Assembly (NCBI RefSeq): GCF_024582815.1
Contig: NZ_CP102099.1
Span: 930,001 to 994,000 of the forward strand
Reading direction: 5' to 3'
Source: Acinetobacter colistiniresistens
GTDB lineage: Bacteria > Pseudomonadota > Gammaproteobacteria > Pseudomonadales > Moraxellaceae
DNA: 64,000 bases
The position numbers were made by a program, and so were the translations under genes. A model generated the notes under the pieces. It did no database searches and was not told the DNA's origin. It saw only the letters and a list, made by a program, of their open reading frames with translations. Positions 47,721-58,021 of this stretch are shown piece by piece (within the stretch, counting starts at the first letter, position 1; every line of letters starts with the position of its first letter).

Positions 47721-49238
47721 TTATGCCGATTTAGCAATATCCACACGTGCTAGCATATGACCTGTTTCTTCAAAGTTGGCATGCCACGACAATGCTTCAC
47801 GAAGAATGTGTGGGGTATGTCCGCCACGTTCACACGCACGGTCAAAGTAATCGTTGAGTGCGCCTTGATACAATGGATGCACACAGTTATCGATAATCAC
47901 ACGCGCACGTTCACGTGGTGCTAGGCCACGTAAGTCAGCAAGCCCGACTTCAGTCACTAAAATGTCAACATCATGCTCATTGTGGTCAACATGGCTCACC
48001 ATTGGCACGATTGATGAGATATCACCACCTTTGGCAATGGATTTGGTCACGAAGATCGCAAGATGTGCATTACGGGCAAAGTCACCTGAACCCCCGATAC
48101 CATTCATCATTTTGGTAGCGCAAACGTGGGTTGAGTTCACGTTGCCATAGATGTCAAACTCAAGTGCAGTATTAATGCCGATAATGCCTAGACGACGCAC
48201 AATTTCAGGATGGTTTGAAATTTCTTGCGGGCGTAACACCAATTTGTCTTTGTAATTTTCAAGATTGCCAAAAACACGTTCGCCACATTGAGCCGATAAA
48301 GTAATAGAGCTACCAGAAGCGAATTTCATCTTACCTGCGTCAATCAATTCAAAGGTACAGTCTTGAAGAACTTCTGAATACATGACCAGATCTTCAAAAT
48401 TTGAATCTTTCAGGCCAGTAAGCACTGCATTGGCAATTGAGCCAATTCCTGCTTGTAATGGGCCAAGGTTTTTCGCTAAACGACCTGCAGCGACTTCCTG
48501 TTCAAAGAACTTGATCAGGTGGTTGGCAATACCCTGAGTCTCGGCATCAGGTGCCGTTACGGTTGAAGGTGAATCAGCTGTATCGTTAAAGACGATACCC
48601 ACGATTTTTGCTGGATCAATTGGAATCGCTGTTGAGCCAATACGATCATCTACTTGCGTTAAAGGCAACGGGGTACGGGTTGGGCGATAAGTGGGGATGT
48701 AAATATCGTGTAAGCCTTCAAAGTTTTCGCTGAGTGAGGTATTGATTTCAACAATGACTTTTTCGGCAAAAATGGCAAAACTCGCTGAGTTACCAACAGA
48801 GGTAGTTGGGACGATGTGACCGTCTTCAGTAATCGCAACTGCTTCAATCACGGCCACATCTGGGCGTTTCAATTGTTGATTACGCATTTGTTCAACGGTC
48901 TCGGACAAATGCTGGTCAATAAACATTACTTCGCCGTTGTTAATGGCACGACGTAAGGTATTGTCGACTTGGAATGGCATACGACGCGCAAGCACACCTG
49001 CTTCCGTCAATTGTTTGTCTAAGTCGTTGCCGAGGCTTGCACCGGTAATTAATGTGATTTTTAACGGATTTTTTTTAGCTTGTTCAACCAAGGCTTGTGG
49101 GACTGCTTTGGCTTCGCCCGCACGGGTAAAACCGCTCATACCGACCGTCATATCATTTTTAATAAACTGAGCTGCCTGCTCTGCACTCATCACTTTGTCA
49201 TGCAGTGCTGCAAGACGAATACGACTTAAAGACATCAT
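47721..49238 (-). CDS. Acetyl-CoA hydrolase / succinyl-CoA:acetate CoA-transferase
   Basis: 505 residues of the class I CoA-transferase family (AarC/Ach1 type). The catalytic Glu lies in DLVMYSEVLQDCTFEL (about 294), preceded by GPLQAGIGSIANAVLTGL, and MNGIGGSGDFARNAHLAIFV is the glycine-rich CoA site. It probably transfers CoA from succinyl-CoA to acetate, or detoxifies acetate; whether hydrolysis or transfer dominates cannot be told. A run of eight A's encoding KKN is intact here. The second Met (MSLSRIR, 49235) is an equally good start. Confidence 0.92.
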   Translation of the reverse strand: MMSLSRIRLAALHDKVMSAEQAAQFIKNDMTVGMSGFTRAGEAKAVPQALVEQAKKNPLKITLITGASLGNDLDKQLTEAGVLARRMPFQVDNTLRRAINNGEVMFIDQHLSETVEQMRNQQLKRPDVAVIEAVAITEDGHIVPTTSVGNSASFAIFAEKVIVEINTSLSENFEGLHDIYIPTYRPTRTPLPLTQVDDRIGSTAIPIDPAKIVGIVFNDTADSPSTVTAPDAETQGIANHLIKFFEQEVAAGRLAKNLGPLQAGIGSIANAVLTGLKDSNFEDLVMYSEVLQDCTFELIDAGKMKFASGSSITLSAQCGERVFGNLENYKDKLVLRPQEISNHPEIVRRLGIIGINTALEFDIYGNVNSTHVCATKMMNGIGGSGDFARNAHLAIFVTKSIAKGGDISSIVPMVSHVDHNEHDVDILVTEVGLADLRGLAPRERARVIIDNCVHPLYQGALNDYFDRACERGGHTPHILREALSWHANFEETGHMLARVDIAKSA

Positions 49239-49528
49239 CCATTCTCAATATTGCTTTTCATTGGCTATGGATTTTAGCGCTAAAACATGAAAAGTGAATT
49301 GAAATAAGGCTAAGGTCTAATACAGCTGCATACGCTTTATTCACCTGCTTTTCAGTTGCTTATTTTCTGTGTGATATTTGCTTGAATTTATACAGGAAAG
49401 ACACTTTAGGGCAGGGCGTTTGTTTGATTTGAATCAGCAGCAAACCGAATCAAAGCTATCAATCCGGCATTCATTGGATTGCAGACTTTAGTCGAACAGG
49501 TATGACAGACGCGGCTGATCAGCTAACT
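49239..49528. other. Non-coding gap between envZ 3' end and the CoA-transferase gene
   Basis: 290 bp holding the promoter region of the CoA-transferase gene on the minus strand. No hairpin or ORF is evident. Confidence 0.4.
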
Positions 49529-50986
49529 TTAAAAATGCCCCGTTAGGGTTTGCTTGATCTTATCAATCGCATTATTTTGTGGTTCATCGCTAGGCGTCGC
49601 AGCATGAATCGGTAGAGAAATTACCACCTCTAGGCCACCTTGATCACGGTTACGGATGCTGATCTGCCCCTGATGAATATCTACAATACGTTTCACGATG
49701 GCTAGGCCCAGGCCACTCCCTTGAATTGTTCGTGCTGAGTTGCCACGAACAAAAGGTTGCATTAACTCTTCTACCTGATCGGGTGGAATCCCTTCGCCAT
49801 GATCGGCTACCGTAATCAGAATATGGTCGTCGACATGACTGGCCGATAATTCAATCGGTTCTGCACCATAACGTTTGGCATTATTGACCAGATTGGCAAT
49901 CAGGCGTTTTAAAGACAAGCTACGTGCAGGAATGATCGGTAACTCTTGTGCTTCAAAACGAATATCCAGTGGTTTGAATTGCACCACCAGTTCTTGCAAT
50001 AGGGTATTCAGATTGGTCTCTGTGAGTTCTTCATCTGAACCATCACGCATATAGGAAATGAACTGATTCAGAATTGCATCCATATCATCCACATCGTAAA
50101 TCAGCCCTTCACGGAAAAACTCATCGGGGAGCATTTCAGCAGTTAAACGAATCCGCGTAAGTGGCGTGCGTAAGTCATGCGAGATCCCTGCCAGCATAAT
50201 CTGACGATCACGTTCGGTTTGCTCTAGTGTATAGACCATGTGGTTAAAGGCTTGGTTCACCTGACGGATTTCGAGTGGACCATGATTGGTATCTAAATAA
50301 GGCGCTTTACCTGTCTTACTGTAATTATTGGCCGTATTTTGTAAGCGACGCAAAGGTCGGTTCATTTGACGAACCAAAATTAAAATAATAATGGAAGAGA
50401 CAATTGGGACACCAAAGAGCCAACCTGCGATCAGCTCAACACTATAGTTGGTATAGGTTTTTAATGGTTCTCGTACCCAGTTACCATTCATTTCCGGGGT
50501 TTGAATCCAGATTCGAGGAATCGGTTTAAATTTAAAATAAACAGTAACGTCTTTGACACCAAGTTCGTTAGCTAGCTTCTGTTCAATCTGATTGGTAAAC
50601 AGTTCTGCGAGGAATTTGTCTTCAACTTTTGGGAATTCGGCTGGATCGGTAATATATTCAATACCAATCCGATTTTTGAGCCACGTGTCGACATCCACTT
50701 CATTATCACGATGCAGGATACGGATGTCTGGATTATTGACCAGTTCTAATTCAATCGCCAGATAACGGGCATGTTGCTGCAGTTCTGGAAGATAGAGGGT
50801 TCGCCAAAAGAACCACAAGGACATAAAAAGACTAAAGAACACCATGAACAGTACCAAAATGGTGGTACGCATGGCTGCGGAACGTGGTTTGATTTTATCT
50901 AAAAAACGTTCCCATTGGGTTCGAGGCCTTTCTGAATAAGCCGCGAAGTCAGTAAATTCTTGTGGATCAATGGGTTCAAGTTTCAA
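49529..50986 (-). CDS. envZ: Sensor histidine kinase EnvZ
   Basis: 485 residues. TM1 about 41-62, a periplasmic loop to about 185, TM2 about 187-206, then HAMP (about 207-258). The dimerisation box GISHDLRTPLTRIRL has the phospho-acceptor His at 270, and the ATPase has N box LIANLVNNAKRYG, DHGEGIP and SGLGLAIVKRIVD. It starts 17 bp after ompR and forms the osmotic-response pair with it. Confidence 0.93.
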   Translation of the reverse strand: MKLEPIDPQEFTDFAAYSERPRTQWERFLDKIKPRSAAMRTTILVLFMVFFSLFMSLWFFWRTLYLPELQQHARYLAIELELVNNPDIRILHRDNEVDVDTWLKNRIGIEYITDPAEFPKVEDKFLAELFTNQIEQKLANELGVKDVTVYFKFKPIPRIWIQTPEMNGNWVREPLKTYTNYSVELIAGWLFGVPIVSSIIILILVRQMNRPLRRLQNTANNYSKTGKAPYLDTNHGPLEIRQVNQAFNHMVYTLEQTERDRQIMLAGISHDLRTPLTRIRLTAEMLPDEFFREGLIYDVDDMDAILNQFISYMRDGSDEELTETNLNTLLQELVVQFKPLDIRFEAQELPIIPARSLSLKRLIANLVNNAKRYGAEPIELSASHVDDHILITVADHGEGIPPDQVEELMQPFVRGNSARTIQGSGLGLAIVKRIVDIHQGQISIRNRDQGGLEVVISLPIHAATPSDEPQNNAIDKIKQTLTGHF

Positions 50987-51003
50987 CGTTTAATTTCCTA
51001 AGC

Positions 51004-51768
51004 TTATTCTGCGCCATCTGGAACAAAAACGTAGCCTACACCCCAAACGGTTTGGATATAGCGCGCACGAGCAGGGTTATCTTCAATTAAACGACGTAAA
51101 CGAGAGACTTGGACGTCAATTGAACGCTCCATTGCACCCCATTCACGGCCACGTGCCAAATTCATCAGTTTGTCACGTGTTAACGGTTCACGTGGATGTT
51201 GAACCAGAGCTTTCAGAACGGCAAACTCGCCTGTTGTTAGCGTAACCACCTGACCTTCACGGGTCAATGTACGCGTGGATAGATCTAAAGACCAGGGGCC
51301 AAAGCTGACCACTTCAACTTGTTGGCTTGGTGCACCTGGAACTTCACGAACTTGACGACGTAATACTGCACGGATACGAGCCAGCAATTCGTTCGGATTA
51401 AACGGTTTTGGTAAGTAATCGTCAGCACCCGCCTCTAAACCTGCAATACGGTCAGAGTCGCTACCGCGAGCGGTGAGCATAATGATTGGTGTATCGATAT
51501 TGGATTGGCGTAGACGGCGGCAAATGCTTAAACCATCTTCGACGGGAAGCATGAAATCAAGCACAATAAGCGAGAACAGTTCACGTTGCAGTAAACGGTC
51601 CATTTGTGTTGCATCATGAGCAGTTTTTACCACGAAACCTTTATCTTCGAGGAAGCGTTGTAAAAGCGTACGCAAGCGCACATCGTCATCGACCACTAAA
51701 ATGCGTTCGACTCGGTCTGTCTCATGGTGTACGGTTTCCGTCGATTCAGCAGGTACAACTAAACTCAT
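51004..51768 (-). CDS. ompR: DNA-binding response regulator OmpR
   Basis: 254 residues. Receiver with acidic DDD at 27-29, phospho-acceptor Asp71 (LIVLDFMLPVEDG), Thr99 and Lys121. Winged-helix DNA-binding domain from about 155 with TTGEFAVLKALVQHPREPLT and SIDVQVSRLRRLIEDNP and the terminal QTVWGVGYVF. It is the first gene of the ompR-envZ operon. In Acinetobacter this pair controls envelope and osmotic responses. Confidence 0.95.
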   Translation of the reverse strand: MSLVVPAESTETVHHETDRVERILVVDDDVRLRTLLQRFLEDKGFVVKTAHDATQMDRLLQRELFSLIVLDFMLPVEDGLSICRRLRQSNIDTPIIMLTARGSDSDRIAGLEAGADDYLPKPFNPNELLARIRAVLRRQVREVPGAPSQQVEVVSFGPWSLDLSTRTLTREGQVVTLTTGEFAVLKALVQHPREPLTRDKLMNLARGREWGAMERSIDVQVSRLRRLIEDNPARARYIQTVWGVGYVFVPDGAE

Positions 51769-52163
51769 GATGTGCTCCTTTATCGTTTATTGTCATCGTC
51801 TTTCAGCAATGCAAAGAAGTATACGATTCATTGCACAGTTTTGGCTATGTTATAAAGCAACAAATATTGCCAATAAAATCAAGAGATAGATACCAAATAT
51901 ATACAGGCAAAATGATGACAATCAACCTATTTATCAATATTTAGGCGAAAAAAACTTGGTATTTTAGAAACATTCAAAGATTTGCATAAAAGATTGAGGA
52001 CTGAGATTTTTGCGCGCGCTGGGTACTGAATCGACAATTCTGCTGGGCTGAATAAAAGTTAAACAGGATTAAAACACAATATTCAAAAAAACAATGGTGG
52101 ATTTTATAGCCATGAACTTTATAATCAGTGCTTTTAGACTTAACCCTTGTGGAATCAATCACG
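51769..52163. promoter_or_regulatory. Divergent region between ompR and tex
   Basis: 395 bp, AT-rich. It must carry the promoters of both operons. No coding or repeat structure is recognised. Confidence 0.45.
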
Positions 52164-54515
52164 ATGACTGACTTAGTTCAGCAGTTGGCAAATGAACTTG
52201 CCGTACGTCCAAACCAAGTAGAAGCTGCTATTCGTTTAATTGATGAAGGTGCCAGCGTTCCTTTTATTGCACGTTACCGTAAAGAAGTCACGCAAGGCTT
52301 AGACGATACGCAATTACGTCAACTCGATACACGTTTAACTTATTTACGTGATTTATATGAGCGTCGTGAGAAGGTAATCCAATCTTTACAAGAACAAGAT
52401 AAATTAAACGATGATTTATTAGCGCGTGTGAATGCAGCAGAAACCAAAAATGCATTAGAAGAAATTTATGCGCCATACCGTCCAAAACGCACCAGTAAAT
52501 CATTTAAAGCGAAAGAAGCAGGGCTGGGTGCGATTGCTGAGAAAATTATTAGCGAGCAAGTTGATCCAACTGAAGCTTTGGCTGGCTTTAGCCACGAAGA
52601 GTATCCAGATGTTGAAAGCCAGCTTGATGCAATTCAGCATATCCTGATTGATGACTGGGCACAAAATATTGCTTTAACTACTGAATTAAAACAAACTTTT
52701 GCTAAAACTGCGGTATTGAAAAGTACAGTGGCTTCTGATGAGAAAAAAGAAGTCGGCAAAAAGTTCCGTGATTATTTCGAGTTTTCAGAAAACCTGAACA
52801 AAGTGCCATCACATCGTTTGTTGGCGATGTTGCGTGGTCGTCAAGAAAATGTCTTGGGCTTGAAAGTGGATGGCGAAGATGAAGCGCCTTTAGCTCGCAT
52901 TGAGACTGAATATAATCTTGAACAAACTCAACCCCAAAGCCGTCAGGATTATTTAAAACAGACCGCAAAACTATTCTGGTTGGGTAAGATTCGTCCACAA
53001 ATCGAACATTCATTATTAACCGACAAACGTTTGGCTGCTGAAGCTGAAGCCATGGATGTGTTTGCTGAAAACCTACGTCATTTATTACTTTCCGCACCTG
53101 CGGGTAGCCGTACTACCTTAGGTGTGGACCCTGGTATTCGTACAGGTGTAAAGCTTGCTGTGGTGAGCGATGCTGGCGATGTCTTGGCACATAGCACCAT
53201 CTATCCATTTGCACCAAAAGAAGATAAAGAAGGTTCACTTGCGGAACTTGCACGTTTATGCAGAGAGTTCCACGTGGAACTTATTGCGATTGGTAACGGA
53301 ACGGCAAGTCGTGAAACCGAAGCATTGATTGCAGAAATGATGGCAGCCAATCCTGATCTCAAATTGACGCGTATTACAGTAAGTGAAGCGGGTGCATCGG
53401 TTTATTCGGCAAGTGAACTGGCCTCACAAGAGCTTCCTGAACTGGATGTATCGATTCGTGGTGCAGTGTCAATTGCACGCCGTTTACAAGATCCGTTGGC
53501 AGAACTGGTAAAAATCGATCCAAAATCAATTGGTGTGGGTCAATATCAACATGACGTCAACCAAACTGGTCTCGCAAAAACATTGGATGCGGTGGTTGAA
53601 GACTGTGTGAATGCCGTGGGGGTGGACGTGAATACTGCCTCACCTGCGATCTTGGCCTATATTGCGGGTCTGAATAAGTCGATTGCTCAGCAAATTGTTG
53701 AATACCGTAAAGAAAATGGTCGTTTTGATAACCGTCAGGCATTGAAAAAAGTACCCCGTTTAGGTGAGCGTACTTTTGAACAATCTGCGGGCTTCTTGCG
53801 TGTTCAAAATGGTTCAGAGCCATTAGATGCTTCAGCTGTTCATCCTGAAAGTTATGGTTTGGTCGAAAAAATTGTTGCAGCAAAAGCGACAACGGTGAAA
53901 GACATTATTGGTAATACTGAGATCATTCGCCAAGTCAAAGCCGATGAATTTGTCGATGACAAATTTGGTTTACCAACCATTCAAGATGTTCTAGCTGAAT
54001 TGGAAAAGCCGGGTCGTGATCCACGTCCAGAATTCCGTACTGCAAAATTCCGTGAAGACATTACCGAAGTTGCGCAGTTGACTGAAGGCCTACAGCTTGA
54101 AGGTGTAGTGACCAATGTCACCAACTTCGGTGCATTCGTCGATGTGGGCGTACATCAAGATGGTTTGGTGCATATTTCTGAATTGGCAAATGAATTTGTA
54201 GCTGATCCACATAAAGTGGTCAAACCAGGTCAAATCGTACAAGTCCGTGTCATGCAGGTCGATGTGGAACGTAACCGCGTGAATTTGAGTATGCGTGCCG
54301 AAGGTGCTGCACCAGCCAAGGCGGCTCGCTCGCAGCGTCCACCGCAAGATCGTACTGAACGTTCAGAGCGTAAGCCACAAGGTCAACGTCCGCCACGTAA
54401 AGATGGGGATAAACGTCCGCAACAGCACAAGCCAAAATCTGAAAAACCACAAGAGCAAAAAATTGGTGGTTTAGGTGCCTTGTTATTACAAGCAGGGATT
54501 AAAGGTTCTAAATAA
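52164..54515 (+). CDS. tex: Tex-family transcription accessory protein
   Basis: 783 residues from the ATG at 52164 (MTDLVQQLANELAVRPNQVE); the longer frame from 52128 is not supported. The Tex N-terminal helical region has EGASVPFIARYRKEVT, followed by a YqgF-like RNase H fold (TLGVDPGIRTGVKLAVV), helix-hairpin-helix motifs (NTASPAILAYIAGLN) and an S1 RNA-binding domain (LEGVVTNVTNFGAFVDVGVHQ, about 645-720). The tail of about 60 residues is Gln/Lys/Arg/Pro-rich and probably disordered. Tex binds nucleic acid and affects transcription. A terminator follows. Confidence 0.95.
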   Translation: MTDLVQQLANELAVRPNQVEAAIRLIDEGASVPFIARYRKEVTQGLDDTQLRQLDTRLTYLRDLYERREKVIQSLQEQDKLNDDLLARVNAAETKNALEEIYAPYRPKRTSKSFKAKEAGLGAIAEKIISEQVDPTEALAGFSHEEYPDVESQLDAIQHILIDDWAQNIALTTELKQTFAKTAVLKSTVASDEKKEVGKKFRDYFEFSENLNKVPSHRLLAMLRGRQENVLGLKVDGEDEAPLARIETEYNLEQTQPQSRQDYLKQTAKLFWLGKIRPQIEHSLLTDKRLAAEAEAMDVFAENLRHLLLSAPAGSRTTLGVDPGIRTGVKLAVVSDAGDVLAHSTIYPFAPKEDKEGSLAELARLCREFHVELIAIGNGTASRETEALIAEMMAANPDLKLTRITVSEAGASVYSASELASQELPELDVSIRGAVSIARRLQDPLAELVKIDPKSIGVGQYQHDVNQTGLAKTLDAVVEDCVNAVGVDVNTASPAILAYIAGLNKSIAQQIVEYRKENGRFDNRQALKKVPRLGERTFEQSAGFLRVQNGSEPLDASAVHPESYGLVEKIVAAKATTVKDIIGNTEIIRQVKADEFVDDKFGLPTIQDVLAELEKPGRDPRPEFRTAKFREDITEVAQLTEGLQLEGVVTNVTNFGAFVDVGVHQDGLVHISELANEFVADPHKVVKPGQIVQVRVMQVDVERNRVNLSMRAEGAAPAKAARSQRPPQDRTERSERKPQGQRPPRKDGDKRPQQHKPKSEKPQEQKIGGLGALLLQAGIKGSK

Positions 54516-54525
54516 CCAAGATATT

Positions 54526-54555
54526 AAAAAAGCCTCTTCGGAGGCTTTTTTTTTC
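54526..54555 (+). terminator. Rho-independent terminator of tex
   Basis: AAAAAGCCTC TTCG GAGGCTTTTT with further T's; a stable tetraloop hairpin. Confidence 0.92.
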
Positions 54556-54623
54556 AGTGATTTTATTTTAATTTTTTGAATAGAAGAAAGGCTATTCGCC
54601 ATAACATATCAAAGGGTCAGAAA

Positions 54624-55112
54624 ATGAAAAAAATATTGCTTTTATTACTACTTTCAAGCTTAAGTTGTGCTGCACTGGCCAAGGCTCCTTATCGTGCAAC
54701 CGCTGACTGTCGCTTTGATTATGATGATTTTAACTTTTGCTCCAAACAAAATATTGCTCGATATAAATCCGCCTTGGCAAAGCAGTCTCCAAACTTTGAT
54801 GTAACCAAAATTTTGTTGAATGTTGGATCGGCTCAAGCGATTCGTTATGTTGTGATTGATGCCGAAACTGGGATCGTGTTTCCATTACGCGATGAAATCT
54901 TGGGCTTTAAAGATGAGAAAGGCGGATTAAACGGGAAACCTGCATTGATTCAATTTTCGCTTCAACAGCCACAATTGTGCATTCAAGGCAGTGTCTATGC
55001 TTATCGAGATGCCTATGACAATGTCAAAGTTTGTTATCGCATGGGAAAAGACTCAGGACTCAAATATGGTCAAGAGGTAAGACGCGTTGATATTCCGGCA
55101 TCATTAAAGTAA
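54624..55112 (+). CDS. Secreted hypothetical protein
   Basis: 162 residues from ATG 54624 (MKKILLLLLLSSLSCAALAK), chosen because it gives a clean signal peptide ending at about ALA, cut after residue 19; a longer frame starts at 54576. The mature part has four cysteines (CRFDYDDFNFCS and CIQGSVYAYRD...VCYRMG), probably paired. A run of seven A's in the start region is intact. No family recognised. Confidence 0.7.
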   Translation: MKKILLLLLLSSLSCAALAKAPYRATADCRFDYDDFNFCSKQNIARYKSALAKQSPNFDVTKILLNVGSAQAIRYVVIDAETGIVFPLRDEILGFKDEKGGLNGKPALIQFSLQQPQLCIQGSVYAYRDAYDNVKVCYRMGKDSGLKYGQEVRRVDIPASLK

Positions 55113-55143
55113 TCCGTGGTTTAAGACCTCCAGAGTGAGGATT

Positions 55144-55887
55144 TTATTGCTGTTCAATTGACGCTTTTAACTGGAGAAGTTGTTGTTCTCTTAGTTCGAG
55201 TTGCGTGATGTTCTGTTCATTTGACGCCATTTTTAATGCTTGGATATCCAGCAAAATATTATCAAGTAGGCGTTGATATTGCTGCAAATCGAGTATTTGG
55301 GCGGCGAGTAATATACCATCCGTTTTGGCCTGATAATTTAAACTAATTTTTCTTAATAGGTTTAAAGCAAACGGTGGGCATAATAAGGCATCCAATAAGA
55401 GCTGCATGATTTTAAAATTAGAGAGCTGTAATCTTTTTCGTTTTATCATCACCACAAGGATTGAAATAAGATTGAGGCTATAAATAAGCACTAAGATGAT
55501 CGCAACTGCAAGATAGTTTGCTTTAAATATCATCAATAAGGGCAAAACAATAATGGTCAGAATAAAAATCAAGATATTAATTCCTTGCAGTGGTTTTAAT
55601 ATCTGGCTGATATTTTTGATGTGGAGCAGATCATGGGCATGAATACTGGGCTCAGGATCTTTAATTTTCCATGCACATTTAAAAAGTAGTTGATGCGATA
55701 ACAGTAGGTTTGGAATAAACAGATATTTATGCAAGACATTGATTTGTCTTGAAATCAATTCCGATTTAAATCTAGATCGCATCCCTTTGTGAAGATTGAA
55801 CTCATTATAAAAATAGAGAGAAGCCGAGTCATAGATATAGAACCCGACTATCCCAATCGTGAGCAGTAGTTCAACAGCGAGGTGCAT
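55144..55887 (-). CDS. Hypothetical membrane protein
   Basis: 247 residues, at least four hydrophobic segments (about 4-20, 97-117, 118-142, and weaker) and a final coiled-coil-like Gln/Leu-rich stretch (QLELREQQLLQLKASIEQQ). It immediately follows the DUF2167 gene (stop at 55888, start at 55887), so the two are coupled. Function unknown. Confidence 0.7.
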   Translation of the reverse strand: MHLAVELLLTIGIVGFYIYDSASLYFYNEFNLHKGMRSRFKSELISRQINVLHKYLFIPNLLLSHQLLFKCAWKIKDPEPSIHAHDLLHIKNISQILKPLQGINILIFILTIIVLPLLMIFKANYLAVAIILVLIYSLNLISILVVMIKRKRLQLSNFKIMQLLLDALLCPPFALNLLRKISLNYQAKTDGILLAAQILDLQQYQRLLDNILLDIQALKMASNEQNITQLELREQQLLQLKASIEQQ

Positions 55888-56811
55888 TTAAGATTTATTT
55901 TTATTAAATAAAGAACGAACCCAGCCACCGACTGCAATCGCACCCACGGCAATAAATTTCCATGCAGCCGCAAAGAAGGCTGCAATGGCGGCCCAGAAGC
56001 CTTTTTTGGTGGCGACAACTGCAGCACCGCCTGCAATCAATGCGGCTAGACCATATTCAGCGACTTTATCGCCTTCACGATATTCGGCATATTTCTCACC
56101 AAAATTATAATCAAAGCCTTTTAAACTGGTTTTAAACGCACCAATATTTTGCGTTAAATGTTCTTCATCAGACACCAAGGTCGCGCTGGTTACACCGGTA
56201 CGACCCAAGATCCGAATGGTATAGTTAATTGCTTGGTTATTGTCCTGATCTTTGATTTTGAGTGCCCATTCCAGACGTTTGGTCTGGTTGTCATAATGGG
56301 GAGGTACGGCCCAACCCAAGGTATACAGTTTTGGATAACCTAGACGCGTGCGTTCTTCATTTGAAGACTCATCAGAATCTTTGATTTGTTTTAATAAGGC
56401 ATCGGCATCGATTTTCTCATCATCTTTCACATATCCTGCTGCATCAAAATCAAAGGTTGCCCACCATGAATCATCAGGCGCGACTAAAATATTAGTGCTG
56501 CCTGTAGTTAAATTGCCTGTTAATTCTAGGAATTTATCTGCATTTTTAGGATCTAAAAATCCTTCATCTTTCAGTGTATTTAAGGTAGCAACATTAGCGA
56601 CATTTTCTTTCTTGGGTCCTAAATGCCAATCTAATGTGGCCATTGGATTTTGTTCAGCATGTGGTGATGAAGCTGAATTTGTGCTGGTTTGTTCTGTGGA
56701 TGCTGAAGCATATACATCAGCTGGAAAGGTTGTGGTTGCTACTACTGAAAGGCTCAGTGCAATGGCATAGCTTAAAGGGATTAATTTTTTAGGGTGCAAA
56801 GGATTTAACAT
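55888..56811 (-). CDS. DUF2167 membrane protein
   Basis: 307 residues. A signal-anchor-like helix (about 12-33) precedes the DUF2167 domain, whose core includes YTLGWAVPPHYDNQTKRLEW (about 166-185) and NYTIRILGRTGVTSATLV. A C-terminal Ala/Gly-rich helix pair (about 255-300, AALIAGGAAVVATKKGFW) ends near residue 300. Function unknown. The downstream gene starts one base after its stop. Confidence 0.8.
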   Translation of the reverse strand: MLNPLHPKKLIPLSYAIALSLSVVATTTFPADVYASASTEQTSTNSASSPHAEQNPMATLDWHLGPKKENVANVATLNTLKDEGFLDPKNADKFLELTGNLTTGSTNILVAPDDSWWATFDFDAAGYVKDDEKIDADALLKQIKDSDESSNEERTRLGYPKLYTLGWAVPPHYDNQTKRLEWALKIKDQDNNQAINYTIRILGRTGVTSATLVSDEEHLTQNIGAFKTSLKGFDYNFGEKYAEYREGDKVAEYGLAALIAGGAAVVATKKGFWAAIAAFFAAAWKFIAVGAIAVGGWVRSLFNKNKS

Positions 56812-57119
56812 CTGTTTCTCTCAATTTTTAACTTTTGGTTTTATTACAATTTATTGCATAAATTATGCGCGGATTTTAGAATATTTTGATTAAGAATTAA
56901 ATCTATTTAAACGACGCTTTGCTGTTTAATTTACTGCGATTTCGATGATCTAAAATAGAGGCCTTATTTAAATGAATCGGTTTAACTTTAAAAATGCAGA
57001 GTGTGCCATCGGCGTTTATTTAGCCCCATTGATCTTTGTTTTGAACAAACAGCAATTTTATTCTATAAATCTGATTCAATTGGGTTAACCTGATTTGATG
57101 CAAAAAATTAAAGGAGGTC
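56812..57119. other. Divergent gap between the DUF2167 and AraC genes
   Basis: 308 bp with no evident ORF. AAAGGAGGTCG before the AraC ATG is a very strong ribosome site. No clear operator is seen. Confidence 0.45.
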
Positions 57120-57953
57120 GTGATGTCGCGTAGACCTCGTGAACAAGTCGATTATTTACACCTAGAGGAACTGGGTGGTCTGGAAATGCTGAAAGCTAGC
57201 TACTATCAGCAGGAATTTTCACGGCATGTTCATGAAGGATTTTGCATCGGTGTAATTGAAGAGGGTGCACAACGCTTCTACCGCACAGGGGGCAATCATG
57301 TGGCACCACAGGGCGATATTATTCTGGTCAATGCCGATGAAGTGCATACCGGATCTTCGGCGGTAGAAACAGGCTGGCGTTATCGCGCAATCTATCCAAC
57401 CCCTGAAGTCTTTTATGAGCTGACACGTGATTTAACTACCGTGCACGGCACAGCACCTTGGTTTAGAGAAGCGGTATTGCATGATGAAGGTTTAGCGCAA
57501 CAATTTCGTTTACTGTTTGATTTACTGGAACAACAGAACAATACCTTATTAAAGCAGACCTTATTCTTGTCTACGATTGCATGGCTGGTGTCGAAGTATA
57601 GCCAAGTCAAACCGCAAATCGTGGATTTGAGTAATGCCAAGCAGCGCATTCTCAATATCAAAGAGTTGATGGCGAGTATGCCTGAACAAGAATTTTCCTT
57701 GGCTGAACTTGCTGCGATCGCCAATCTGAGCCAGTGGCATTTTCTACGTCAATTTAAAAAATATGTGGGACTATCTCCGCATGCATGGTTGATACAGGCT
57801 CGTTTGCAGAAATCACAAAGACTCTTAAGGCAAGGGCTGAATTTGTCCGAAGTGTCGCAGCAATGTGGTTTTTCGGATCAAAGTCATTTTAGCCGACATT
57901 TTCGTCAAACTTTTGGCATTACCCCAGGAGGGTATATCGCCTATCTCACATAA
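57120..57953 (+). CDS. AraC family transcriptional regulator (cupin type)
   Basis: 277 residues. The N-terminal cupin (about 10-110) has FSRHVHEGFCIGVIEEG and DIILVNADEVHTG, and the C-terminal double HTH (about 180-277) has FSLAELAAIANLSQWHFLRQ and LSEVSQQCGFSDQSHFSRHF. It lies directly upstream of the azlC-azlD-like pair, an arrangement common for AraC-regulated AzlCD exporters. Confidence 0.92.
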   Translation: MMSRRPREQVDYLHLEELGGLEMLKASYYQQEFSRHVHEGFCIGVIEEGAQRFYRTGGNHVAPQGDIILVNADEVHTGSSAVETGWRYRAIYPTPEVFYELTRDLTTVHGTAPWFREAVLHDEGLAQQFRLLFDLLEQQNNTLLKQTLFLSTIAWLVSKYSQVKPQIVDLSNAKQRILNIKELMASMPEQEFSLAELAAIANLSQWHFLRQFKKYVGLSPHAWLIQARLQKSQRLLRQGLNLSEVSQQCGFSDQSHFSRHFRQTFGITPGGYIAYLT

Positions 57954-58021
57954 AACAGCAATTTTATACAATTTTGATTGATCGAATTTTGGCATAGTTT
58001 GCTGATCTTGTATGAAAAATT

